From an uncultured Rhodobiaceae bacterium (GTDB taxonomy: Bacteria > Pseudomonadota > Alphaproteobacteria > RS24): 64,000 bases of DNA. The notes beneath the pieces are model-generated. The model had not been told where the DNA came from and searched no databases. It saw only the letters and a program-made list of their open reading frames with translations. Numbering within the stretch: position 1 is the first letter of the stretch; each line of letters opens with the position of its first letter. Positions 1-8,670 of the stretch are shown here, one piece after another. Both the position numbers and the translations under genes were made by a program. The stretch spans positions 1-64,000 of the forward strand of contig CALEFA010000070.1 of assembly GCA_937876775.1 (NCBI GenBank). Direction: 5' to 3'.

Positions 1-3
1 ATT

Positions 4-291
4 ATGAAATTTCGTCCTTTGCATGATCGCGTATTAGTGCGTCGCTTAGATGAAGACACAAAAACAGCAGGTGGGATTATTATTCCTGACTCTGCAAAAG
101 AAAAGCCTTCGCAAGGTGTTGTTGTTGCAACTGGCGCCGGTGTGCGCGGTGAAGACGGCAAAATTGCCCCGCTTGATGTCAAAGCCAAAGATAAGGTTCT
201 GTTCGGCAAATGGTCAGGCAGTGAAGTAACGATTGATGGCGAAGAACTGCTCATCATGAAAGAAAGCGACATTCTCGGCATTATTGGCTAA
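4..291 (+). CDS. groES: Co-chaperonin GroES
   Basis: This is the 10-kDa co-chaperonin that caps the GroEL ring and closes the folding chamber in the cytoplasm. At 95 residues it has the family's usual length. It opens with the typical [10 protein letters not shown] strand, carries the mobile-loop segment GGIIIP at residues 23-28 that docks on GroEL, and ends in the ESDILGII strand. The gene starts three bases into the window, so its promoter and any heat-shock operator (CIRCE or RpoH type) lie outside the view. groEL follows after 26 bases, which indicates one transcript. Confidence 0.97.
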   Translation: MKFRPLHDRVLVRRLDEDTKTAGGIIIPDSAKEKPSQGVVVATGAGVRGEDGKIAPLDVKAKDKVLFGKWSGSEVTIDGEELLIMKESDILGIIG

Positions 292-308
292 CGCCATTGC
301 CCTGTTAG

Positions 309-1958
<1,650 letters not shown>

Positions 1959-1980
1959 TCGCCCCAAATAACAATATGAA

Positions 1981-2008
1981 AAGGCCGTCCAATTGGGCGG
2001 CCTTTTTT
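1981..2008 (+). terminator. Rho-independent terminator of groESL
   Basis: A 10-bp stem (AAGGCCGTCC against GGGCGGCCTT, one G-T wobble) with an AATT loop runs straight into six T residues, 22 bases after the groEL stop. This is a textbook intrinsic terminator. The rest of the gap up to the convergent permease gene at 2191 is AT-rich and holds nothing else I recognise. Confidence 0.9.
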
Positions 2009-2190
2009 GTTGAAATTCTTCTAGCCAGTTTTCCTCCTTTCTGTTAATTTCCGCCAACTCTGCAAAGAGTGCTCTAGAATAAAAATAAAAATAATCGGAC
2101 TCGGCCTTTCATTTTGTGAAAAGCATTAACCAAAAAATAACGTCTGGGCTTCAAGTTAGCTCTTGTTTGGTTGTGTTCCGCGAAAATTAA

Positions 2191-2946
2191 TCAGCCGCTG
2201 GCCAACATTAGCTGAATGGCGCGGGCTATCAGCAGGGCGCCCATGGTCAATAGAATGCGTTGAGTCCATGAGAAGAATGTCGCGTCTTGCATATTGTCCA
2301 GTGCAAATTTACCGACGCGGGTGCCAAGCATAGAGGCAATAATCGCCAATATCAGCAGGTCTAGGGTCGGCCAATTAGCGAGGCTAGCGGTCGACACTAG
2401 CGCCCCAAAGAAAATAATTTTGGCGCTATGGCCGATGCCAGACAACACCGCTTTGGTGGCCACCACTTGATGTCGGGTCAGCGCCGTTTTCTGGAAGAAT
2501 AAATCTAAAACCGGCCCCGAAACTCCGGTCAGCAAATTGATAAACACGACCAACCAGCCGGCCACAAAAGCGACCGGTTTCTTCGTGACATCAAGTGCCC
2601 AGGCCTTTGGAATGGCGATGATAATATAGGGCATGAGGCCGAGGCCAAATAAAACCACAATGCGATTAGGCGAGAAGTCGATAATTTTCAAAATCGCCAG
2701 AGCAATTATCCCGCCAATAGAAAAATATCCAATAATATCCCATTTGATATCGCGCCGATTGAGCCAAGCGCGATAAACATTGGCCGTTAATTGCAAAATA
2801 CCGTGCAGCACCATGGCGGCACCAATTGGCATAACATTGGCTAACACAGCGAATAAAGTCATGCCGCCCAACATGCCGAACATGCTCGACATAAAGGCCG
2901 TAACGAAAGTTGCCACAACAATTAGCGCGACAATCAGAGCACTCAC
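2191..2946 (-). CDS. TauE/SafE family membrane permease
   Basis: This is a 251-residue polytopic inner-membrane protein with about seven to eight hydrophobic segments, starting with the MSALIVALIVVATFVTAFMS helix. It resembles the TauE/SafE (sulfite exporter-like, DUF81) family: two halves each open with a helix carrying a Gly/Pro-rich turn (SSMFGMLGG early, LTGVSGPVLD near residue 140). Family members move sulfonates, sulfite or organic acids; the substrate cannot be read from the sequence. The start is a GTG that overlaps the hisG stop (GTGA), so it is translationally coupled as the last gene of the hisS-hisZ-hisG run. No intrinsic terminator is evident after it. Confidence 0.82.
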   Translation of the reverse strand: MSALIVALIVVATFVTAFMSSMFGMLGGMTLFAVLANVMPIGAAMVLHGILQLTANVYRAWLNRRDIKWDIIGYFSIGGIIALAILKIIDFSPNRIVVLFGLGLMPYIIIAIPKAWALDVTKKPVAFVAGWLVVFINLLTGVSGPVLDLFFQKTALTRHQVVATKAVLSGIGHSAKIIFFGALVSTASLANWPTLDLLILAIIASMLGTRVGKFALDNMQDATFFSWTQRILLTMGALLIARAIQLMLASG

Positions 2947-3950
2947 AGCAGGGCGCCAGCCAGACGCTCATATAAGTCATTGCGCCTTTGAAAAATGAAA
3001 TCAGCTTGTGTAACAACGGCTTGGTCATAGTTAAACCGCGCCATCCAATGATCAATCATGGCCTGTAAATTAGCTTCGGGGACGAAAAACCGATCGACTT
3101 CAGCGGCAATTGATATGGCTTGCTCATCATCCAGTCTTTGGGCCCCGAAACGGCGCGCGGCATCGTCATAATCGTTTTGGTTCGGCTGTTGTTTGGTGCG
3201 CCGCCCACTGCTGGCTTCAGCGATAAACTGCACTTGCCTAGTGACACCAGCACTGCGATAGGCGGCCAAACGGGCCAGTAAGGTTTTCGCGGCCGTGCGG
3301 GCTGTTTCTGACCAATCGGCCCGCAAAGAGGCGGCCAAATTGGCTTCGCTTTTCAGTATGACGCCGTCTTCGGGCACCCGTAATTGATTGGCCGTTAGCG
3401 TGGCGCCGGTCGAGGTGATGTCAACAATGGCTTCAGCGGCGCCGACATTAGGGGCCGCCTCTGTGGCGCCAAAGCTTTGCACAATGACATAATCGTTGAC
3501 CCCGTGACGGGCAAAAAAATCTGCACATAATTGTGTGTATTTTGTCGCCACCCGCAACCGTTGACCATGCCGTGCGCGATAATCGGCCGCCACTTCCGCC
3601 AAATCGGCCATGGTCGAGACATCCGCCCAAGCGTTAGGAATGGCCACCACCACATCGGCGCGACCAAAACCCAAGGGGAGAACCAGTTGAATGACGCTCT
3701 CCATATCGGCGACTTCTTCGCGCAATAAATCTTCGCCAGTAATACCAAAATGCACGCTGCCATCAGCCAGTCGGCCAGCGATTTCGGAAGCCGAAATATA
3801 TTGCACATCAATATCGTCAATACCCTTTACCAGGCCGGTATAACCACGCGCACCGGCCCGTTTCAGGTTAATACCGGCTTGGGCAAAAACATCGGCGGCA
3901 TTTTCTTCCAAACGGCCTTTCGACGGCACGCCTAAAATCAAGCTGCTCAT
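2943..3950 (-). CDS. hisG: ATP phosphoribosyltransferase, catalytic subunit
   Basis: This enzyme performs the first step of histidine synthesis, joining ATP and PRPP to give phosphoribosyl-ATP. Visible features are the N-terminal GVPSKGRL motif, the YISASEIAGRLADG segment, and the PRPP-binding loop DITSTGATL near residue 172. At 335 residues it is longer than a minimal short-form HisG (about 210-230) because of an extra C-terminal region of roughly 100 residues, as in several alphaproteobacteria. Short-form enzymes need HisZ for activity and feedback control, and hisZ lies directly upstream with a 4-base overlap. A strong Shine-Dalgarno (AAGGAGGTG) precedes the ATG. The tauE-like gene overlaps its stop. 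Confidence 0.93.
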   Translation of the reverse strand: MSSLILGVPSKGRLEENAADVFAQAGINLKRAGARGYTGLVKGIDDIDVQYISASEIAGRLADGSVHFGITGEDLLREEVADMESVIQLVLPLGFGRADVVVAIPNAWADVSTMADLAEVAADYRARHGQRLRVATKYTQLCADFFARHGVNDYVIVQSFGATEAAPNVGAAEAIVDITSTGATLTANQLRVPEDGVILKSEANLAASLRADWSETARTAAKTLLARLAAYRSAGVTRQVQFIAEASSGRRTKQQPNQNDYDDAARRFGAQRLDDEQAISIAAEVDRFFVPEANLQAMIDHWMARFNYDQAVVTQADFIFQRRNDLYERLAGALL

Positions 3951-5314
3951 GCGGCACCTCCTTGCTGTTGGCTGGCGGCTCGCAGGCGCTCTAAGGCGAT
4001 GGCGCCGCCAACGGCGGCCAAGGGTGTTGACGCGCCGAGGCTTTGCAATAAATCATCATAGCGCCCGCCACTGGCGATCACCCGTTGGGCATTGAGTGCT
4101 GGCACGTGAATTTCAAATGCCAAGCCCGTGTAATAGGCCATTTTGCGGCCCTGTGCCGTGGCTAAAAATACCGGCTTTTGAGGGTTTTCTCGATTAAGCT
4201 CGGCGGCTGTCAGTAAGCCTTGCCAGTAATCTTGCAAGGGCGCCATGGCACCCGCGCGACCAAGCAGAGTTTCAATGTCTTGCAGTACGCGCTCTATGGG
4301 GCCGGATAATTTCATAAACTGCACGATTGCTCTGGCTTGCTTTGGTGTCAAACCGGCATCGGCTTCGCTTTGTAAGCGCAGAATTCGAGCGTTAATATCA
4401 CCGATCGTGCGGCCAACAATTTCGGCCTGCGGGTCGCCGTTAATAAAAGCAATGTCGCGCGGCGGCTGTGGGTTCTCTGCCTCATCCAAAAGCGTCTGCA
4501 GCACAGCATCAAAATTGGCGCTCTGGTGATAGGCTCGCTCAAGCCGTTTGGTGGTGCCTTGCGATAAATCAAGCGCCGCCAAAAATCGGCTGAACATGGT
4601 CAAATTATTGACGATGATTTGATATTGCTGGACCCCTGCCGTTTCTACCGCCTGCACGATTGTTTTCAAGACATCGGCTTCATCGGTCAAATGGTCGTCC
4701 GGTGGGCTGGCCAATATTTCAATGCCGGCCTGATAAAATTCTTCTGGCTTGCCAGCACCGCGCGACTGATAGCGAAAGGCAAGCCCCTCATAGGCGAGGC
4801 GCGCTTTCGGGGTGTTTGGGTTATTGGCCAAATAGGCCAGGGCCGTAGGAATGGTTAAATCTGGACGCAAACATAATTGCTCGCCGCCAGGGTCGGTGAA
4901 TAAATAAAGGCGGCGGCGCATTTCTTCACCCAAACGGTCGATGAACGGTCCGGCTGGTTGCATGATCGGCGTATGGCATGGCTCAAAACCCTGCGCGGTG
5001 AACATTGACAGAGCTGCCGTTTGGCTCGCCCGTGCCGCTGGCCGCTTGGCCGAGGTGCCGGGCGTTGCAACACCGCCAAATACCGCGTCGGCGACATCAA
5101 GGCCATGCGTTTGGCAAATTTTGGCGAGGGTAAAATAGGCGCGCGCTGGAAACCCGAGACGGCGATAATTGGAGACTGAAGAAGCGCCAACACCCAGAAG
5201 GTCGGCCACTGCCTTCGTGCCGCCCAAGGCGTCAATCACCGCATTGGCCGTGGTTAACCGCCCGAGCGGTGCGCGGTTTGCTGGTTCAACAGGGAGATTT
5301 GTGTGATAAGCCAT
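3947..5314 (-). CDS. hisZ: ATP phosphoribosyltransferase regulatory subunit with N-terminal helix-turn-helix
   Basis: HisZ is a catalytically idle paralogue of histidyl-tRNA synthetase that forms a hetero-octamer with short HisG and gives it histidine feedback sensitivity. From about residue 105 the protein looks like HisZ: a class II core with RPDLTIP (motif-2-like region), EFYQAGIEI, AYYTGLAFEIHV and ASGGRYDDL. Residues 20-80 are unusual: GGTKAVADLLGV-GASSVSNYRRLG is a classical helix-turn-helix like small Cro/YdaS-type DNA-binding proteins, joined to HisZ by an Ala/Pro-rich linker. That makes 455 residues, well above the usual 320-390. The ATG chosen is the first after an in-frame TAA six codons' distance upstream; its Shine-Dalgarno is weak. 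A DNA-binding role is inferred. Confidence 0.9.
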   Translation of the reverse strand: MAYHTNLPVEPANRAPLGRLTTANAVIDALGGTKAVADLLGVGASSVSNYRRLGFPARAYFTLAKICQTHGLDVADAVFGGVATPGTSAKRPAARASQTAALSMFTAQGFEPCHTPIMQPAGPFIDRLGEEMRRRLYLFTDPGGEQLCLRPDLTIPTALAYLANNPNTPKARLAYEGLAFRYQSRGAGKPEEFYQAGIEILASPPDDHLTDEADVLKTIVQAVETAGVQQYQIIVNNLTMFSRFLAALDLSQGTTKRLERAYHQSANFDAVLQTLLDEAENPQPPRDIAFINGDPQAEIVGRTIGDINARILRLQSEADAGLTPKQARAIVQFMKLSGPIERVLQDIETLLGRAGAMAPLQDYWQGLLTAAELNRENPQKPVFLATAQGRKMAYYTGLAFEIHVPALNAQRVIASGGRYDDLLQSLGASTPLAAVGGAIALERLRAASQQQGGAA

Positions 5315-5319
5315 AGAGA

Positions 5320-5454
5320 TTTATGGCATAAAAATTAATAAAAAGAAAATGAAAATGACACATAATGGCGAATTTATATAATTTGAATATGTTTTAAATT
5401 AAATAGTGGCGTAATTTCCCAAAAATACTTCATTTTATTCATATTATATGAATA
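5320..5454. promoter_or_regulatory. AT-rich hisS-hisZ spacer with two palindromes
   Basis: The 150-base spacer between the hisS stop and the hisZ start is far richer in A+T than its surroundings. It contains a perfect 9-1-9 inverted repeat at 5436-5454 (TATTCATAT-T-ATATGAATA) and a 6-1-6 repeat at 5320-5332 (TTTATG-G-CATAAA) just ahead of the hisZ ATG. Both are odd-length dyads of the size bound by dimeric helix-turn-helix proteins. Because HisZ itself carries such a domain, autoregulation is an attractive but unproven reading. An internal promoter for hisZ-hisG is also plausible; I could not place -35 and -10 boxes with confidence. Confidence 0.35.
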
Positions 5455-5464
5455 TAAGCGATTG

Positions 5465-6961
5465 TTAGGCTAGTATTTGCTTAATTGTGTCAATTAGGGC
5501 GTCGCGCGGCACTTGTTGCTGCGCATGAGCCGAGGCGCGCCATTCGGCATTGTCCTCGATTTCAGCGGATTGCTGCTTGCCCAATTCGAGATCTTTCAGC
5601 GTGACCACACCAGCTTGGCGCTCGTCCTCGCCTTCAATGATCACCAGTCGGGCATCGCGCAAGTCGGCATAGCGCAATTGCGCCTTCATGGCACTGTCGC
5701 CAATATAGAGCTCGGCTCGCAGGCCAGCCTGCCGCAAACCCTGCACCAATTGCATGAGTTCTGGGCGGGTTTCTTTGTCCATAACCAGAACAACAATCAG
5801 CGGATCAGTCTGGCTGCCTTGGGTTTTGCCCAACATGGTGAGGGCGGCGGCCAAACGGCTCACACCAATTGAAATGCCAGTGGCGGGAATTTCAACGCCT
5901 TTGAAGCGCTTGACCAAATCATCATAACGGCCTCCGCCGCCAACTGAACCAAATCGCGTGATGTCGCCATTCTCATCTTCGGCGTCAAAAGTCAGTTCAA
6001 TTTCATAGACGGGGCCGGTGTAATAGCCGAGGCCGCGCACAATACTCGCGTCAACCGCCAGCCGGTCTGCCTGATAGCCAAGGGCGGTGAACAGTGCATC
6101 CATTTCACGTAATTCGCCAACCCCATCGGCGCCAGCTTTTGTGCTGCCAACCAGAGCTTCCATGGCATCAATCACCGCTGGTCGGTTGTTGGCCTGAATC
6201 GAGACCATGGCTGCCACTTGCTCAATCTGTTGGTCGTCAAGACCCGCACCTTTGGTGAAATCACCGCTGTCATCTTTGCGTCCGGCGCCTAATAAATCAC
6301 GCACCCCATCGAGCCCGAGACGGTCAAATTTATCCATTGCGCGCAAGATCGTCAGTCTTTGGCTTTCATAATCATCGCTATCGCTATTGAGCCCAATGGC
6401 TTGCAACAGACCGTCCATTATTTTGCGGTTATTAATGCGCACCAAGTAATCACCGGTCTCAATCCCAAGCGCTGCCATACAATCGGCTGCCATCATGCAT
6501 ATTTCTGCGTCAGCTGCCATGTTGCCGGCGCCGACTGTATCAGCGTCAATCTGTAAAAATTGACGATAGCGGCCGGGGCCCGGCTTTTCATTGCGCCATA
6601 CGGGGCCCCATTGAAAACGCCGCAACGGTTTGGGTAAAGCGTCGTAATTCTCTGCCACATAGCGCGCCAATGGCGCCGTTAGGTCATAGCGCAGGCTCAT
6701 CCACTGGCCATCATCGTCGGCCAGTGCAAACACGCCTTCATTGGGGCGATCATCATCGGGCAAAAATTTGCCCAGTGCGTCAGCATATTCAAACGCCGAC
6801 GTATCTAATGCGCCAAAGCCATAACGTTCATAAACAGAAGAGATCGTTGCAATCATAGATTGCTGGAGGCTCAATTCATCGCCTGACATGTCGCGAAAGC
6901 CGCGTGGCTTACGGGCTTTCGGCTTAAAGATCTTCTGCTTTTTGGCTTTACGATTCGACAT
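5465..6961 (-). CDS. hisS: Histidyl-tRNA synthetase
   Basis: This class II aminoacyl-tRNA synthetase charges tRNA-His with histidine. Motif 2 is seen as FQWGPVWRNEKPGPGRYRQF, the histidine-specific region as RGLGYYTGPVYEIEL, and the ATP-binding motif 3 region as GGGGRYDDLVKRF; a C-terminal anticodon-binding domain follows (LIVVLVMDKETRPELM onward). At 498 residues it belongs to the long HisRS type common in alphaproteobacteria rather than the 420-residue E. coli type. A Shine-Dalgarno (TAGGAA) precedes the ATG. It leads a hisS-hisZ-hisG set, so tRNA charging and the histidine committing step are linked. Confidence 0.96.
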   Translation of the reverse strand: MSNRKAKKQKIFKPKARKPRGFRDMSGDELSLQQSMIATISSVYERYGFGALDTSAFEYADALGKFLPDDDRPNEGVFALADDDGQWMSLRYDLTAPLARYVAENYDALPKPLRRFQWGPVWRNEKPGPGRYRQFLQIDADTVGAGNMAADAEICMMAADCMAALGIETGDYLVRINNRKIMDGLLQAIGLNSDSDDYESQRLTILRAMDKFDRLGLDGVRDLLGAGRKDDSGDFTKGAGLDDQQIEQVAAMVSIQANNRPAVIDAMEALVGSTKAGADGVGELREMDALFTALGYQADRLAVDASIVRGLGYYTGPVYEIELTFDAEDENGDITRFGSVGGGGRYDDLVKRFKGVEIPATGISIGVSRLAAALTMLGKTQGSQTDPLIVVLVMDKETRPELMQLVQGLRQAGLRAELYIGDSAMKAQLRYADLRDARLVIIEGEDERQAGVVTLKDLELGKQQSAEIEDNAEWRASAHAQQQVPRDALIDTIKQILA

Positions 6962-7014
6962 GGTGATTTCCTATCGCGTCATTTCCTTCAGGGCAAGTAT
7001 TTTGCGTCATGACA

Positions 7015-8460
7015 TTAAAATCCGAAAGGTGAGAGGCCGCGCACATGTTCGTCAAGCCGCAGGTCGCGATTCACTGAAGGTGTGGCGCGTTGATTGCAGT
7101 CGGATCTTTCGCACAGCCGACAATTAACCCCAATCGGCGTGTCACCTTCTTCTTTCTCGAGGCTGGCACCACGCGCGTAGACGAGTTTGTCAGCGTGTTT
7201 AATCTCGCAACCGAGGGCAATAGCGAATTGATTATCCGGCACGCCAAAGCCGGAGTTGTCGCGGCTTACTGTGCGGGCGATGGAAAAATAGCGCGTCGCA
7301 TCTTCCATTTGCACAATCTGCGTGGAGATTTTGCCGGGAATCCGAAAGGCGTCATGCACATGCCATCGCGGACAGGTACCACCAAAGCGGGCGAAGTGAA
7401 AGCCGCCGGCTGAAAAACGTTTGGAAATATTGCCCGCATTGTCGACGCGGATGAGAAAAAACGGAATGCCTCGGGCGCCGGGTCGCTGCAAAGTCGTCAG
7501 GCGATGGCAGACTTGTTCAAAACTCGTGCCAAAGCGACGCCCCAGCAGCGTGATGTCATAATGGTTAATTTCTGCGGTTTTCAAAAAAGAGTCATAGGGC
7601 ATGAGCACGGCGGCTGCAAAATAGTTTGCCAGCGAAATGCGCGCCACAACCCGCGTCTCTTCTTTTTCCATACCAGCTTGGCGGATAATCTCCTCAATCG
7701 CCGGCATTTGCTCGAAATAAGCCAATTGATAGGCCAGCTGAAAAGATCGCCCTGGCTGGTCGAGCAATTCCGACAGAAAAATTGTCTGCCGATGCCGGTC
7801 ATAGCGGCGCAGGGTGTTTTCCATTACTTCAACTGGCGCGATCCGCGTGCTCACCCGATGGCGTTCTTCCAGCCTTGCCCGCAAGGCCAAATAAGGCTCA
7901 TCATGTTCAGCCACTGAGGCGCGATAGACAGCCTCGGCTTCTTCATCCAGAGCGGCGAAATGATTGTTTTGATGGGTGATGAAATCGCGCACCTCTTCCA
8001 GCGCCATAACCGCACCTGGATTATCAGCCGGGCCGCTGCCGGCCAATTGCTCAGCCAATAAAGAATTATTTGACCGACTTTGCAAAAACGCCTGATACAG
8101 ACGCGCTACGGCATCGGCCGCGGCTGGGCTGGCGGCGGCGAAATCTTTCAACTCATCCTTTGGCAGCGGCGCATCGCGAAACATCGGGTCAGAGAACACT
8201 TCGTGCAATTGAGCCTGGGCGCGCGCTTCTTCGTCGCCAGCCAAGCCACGTGGGTCAATATCGAAGACGTCGATTAATTGTAAAAGAATCTGTGCTGAAA
8301 TCGGTCGTTGGTCGCGTTCAATGAGGTTTAGATAGCTGGTTGAGATGCCAAGTGCCTCAGCCATTGCGGCCTGTGTCAGTCGTTGTTCGCGTCTAAGGCG
8401 ACGCACACGGGCGCCTGCGAAGAGTTTTCGTTCGACTAGTTTATTCGTCGCATCAGCCAT
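7015..8460 (-). CDS. ScfR/RamB-type short-chain acyl-CoA responsive regulator
   Basis: This is an XRE-type transcription factor of 481 residues. The N-terminal helix-turn-helix is at about residues 18-72 (RRLRREQRLTQAAMAEALGIS-TSYLNLIERDQRPIS). It is followed by an ImmA/IrrE-like domain (around FQLAYQLAYFEQMPAIEEI) and the Cys-containing C-terminal domain of short-chain fatty acyl regulators, with GVNCRLCERSDCNQRATP near the end. RamB of Corynebacterium, MccR-type and ScfR-type regulators share this architecture and control glyoxylate, propionate or acetate genes. It is divergent from isocitrate lyase, so control of aceA and of itself is the likely job. hisS lies 53 bases downstream on the same strand. 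Confidence 0.88.
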   Translation of the reverse strand: MADATNKLVERKLFAGARVRRLRREQRLTQAAMAEALGISTSYLNLIERDQRPISAQILLQLIDVFDIDPRGLAGDEEARAQAQLHEVFSDPMFRDAPLPKDELKDFAAASPAAADAVARLYQAFLQSRSNNSLLAEQLAGSGPADNPGAVMALEEVRDFITHQNNHFAALDEEAEAVYRASVAEHDEPYLALRARLEERHRVSTRIAPVEVMENTLRRYDRHRQTIFLSELLDQPGRSFQLAYQLAYFEQMPAIEEIIRQAGMEKEETRVVARISLANYFAAAVLMPYDSFLKTAEINHYDITLLGRRFGTSFEQVCHRLTTLQRPGARGIPFFLIRVDNAGNISKRFSAGGFHFARFGGTCPRWHVHDAFRIPGKISTQIVQMEDATRYFSIARTVSRDNSGFGVPDNQFAIALGCEIKHADKLVYARGASLEKEEGDTPIGVNCRLCERSDCNQRATPSVNRDLRLDEHVRGLSPFGF

Positions 8461-8480
8461 ATTAAGCCTTTAGTTACAGT

Positions 8481-8568
8481 GGTTTGTAAACCTCATGGAG
8501 CCACTATGTCGACCGTAAAGTTTACAAGTTTTACATATATAACAAAATTTACCTGTTTGTGTGTAAAC
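8481..8568. promoter_or_regulatory. Probable operator cluster for the ScfR-like regulator
   Basis: The 210-base divergent spacer carries repeated TGTAAA/TTTACA elements: GGTTTGTAAACC at 8481-8492 (5-2-5 palindrome), GTAAAGTTTAC at 8515-8525 (5-1-5 palindrome), TTTACAAG at 8521-8528, TTTTACA at 8529-8535 and TGTAAAC at 8562-8568 within a GTTT-N6-AAAC dyad. The published RamB box of Corynebacterium has a similar AACTTTGCAAA character. I infer that these are binding sites for the neighbouring regulator, placed to govern both promoters. Confidence 0.5.
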
Positions 8569-8600
8569 TTTTTTACTTTAATTTTTTCAAGGGCTTGTTC

Positions 8601-8631
8601 TTGACTCGACATTGGCCTGTCAAAATTGTAT
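8601..8631 (+). promoter_or_regulatory. Possible aceA promoter
   Basis: A good -35 box TTGACT lies at 8601-8606. The best -10 candidate is TTGTAT at 8626-8631, at a 19-base spacing, which is longer than ideal; AATTGT at 8624-8629 fits the spacing but not the consensus. TTGAC at 8601-8605 also forms a dyad with GTCAA at 8619-8623, so this stretch may be an operator as well. Transcription start would be about 30 bases ahead of the aceA ATG. Confidence 0.3.
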
Positions 8632-8670
8632 CTCACAGCCATTAGTCACCCTTATGAATAGGAACCTCCG

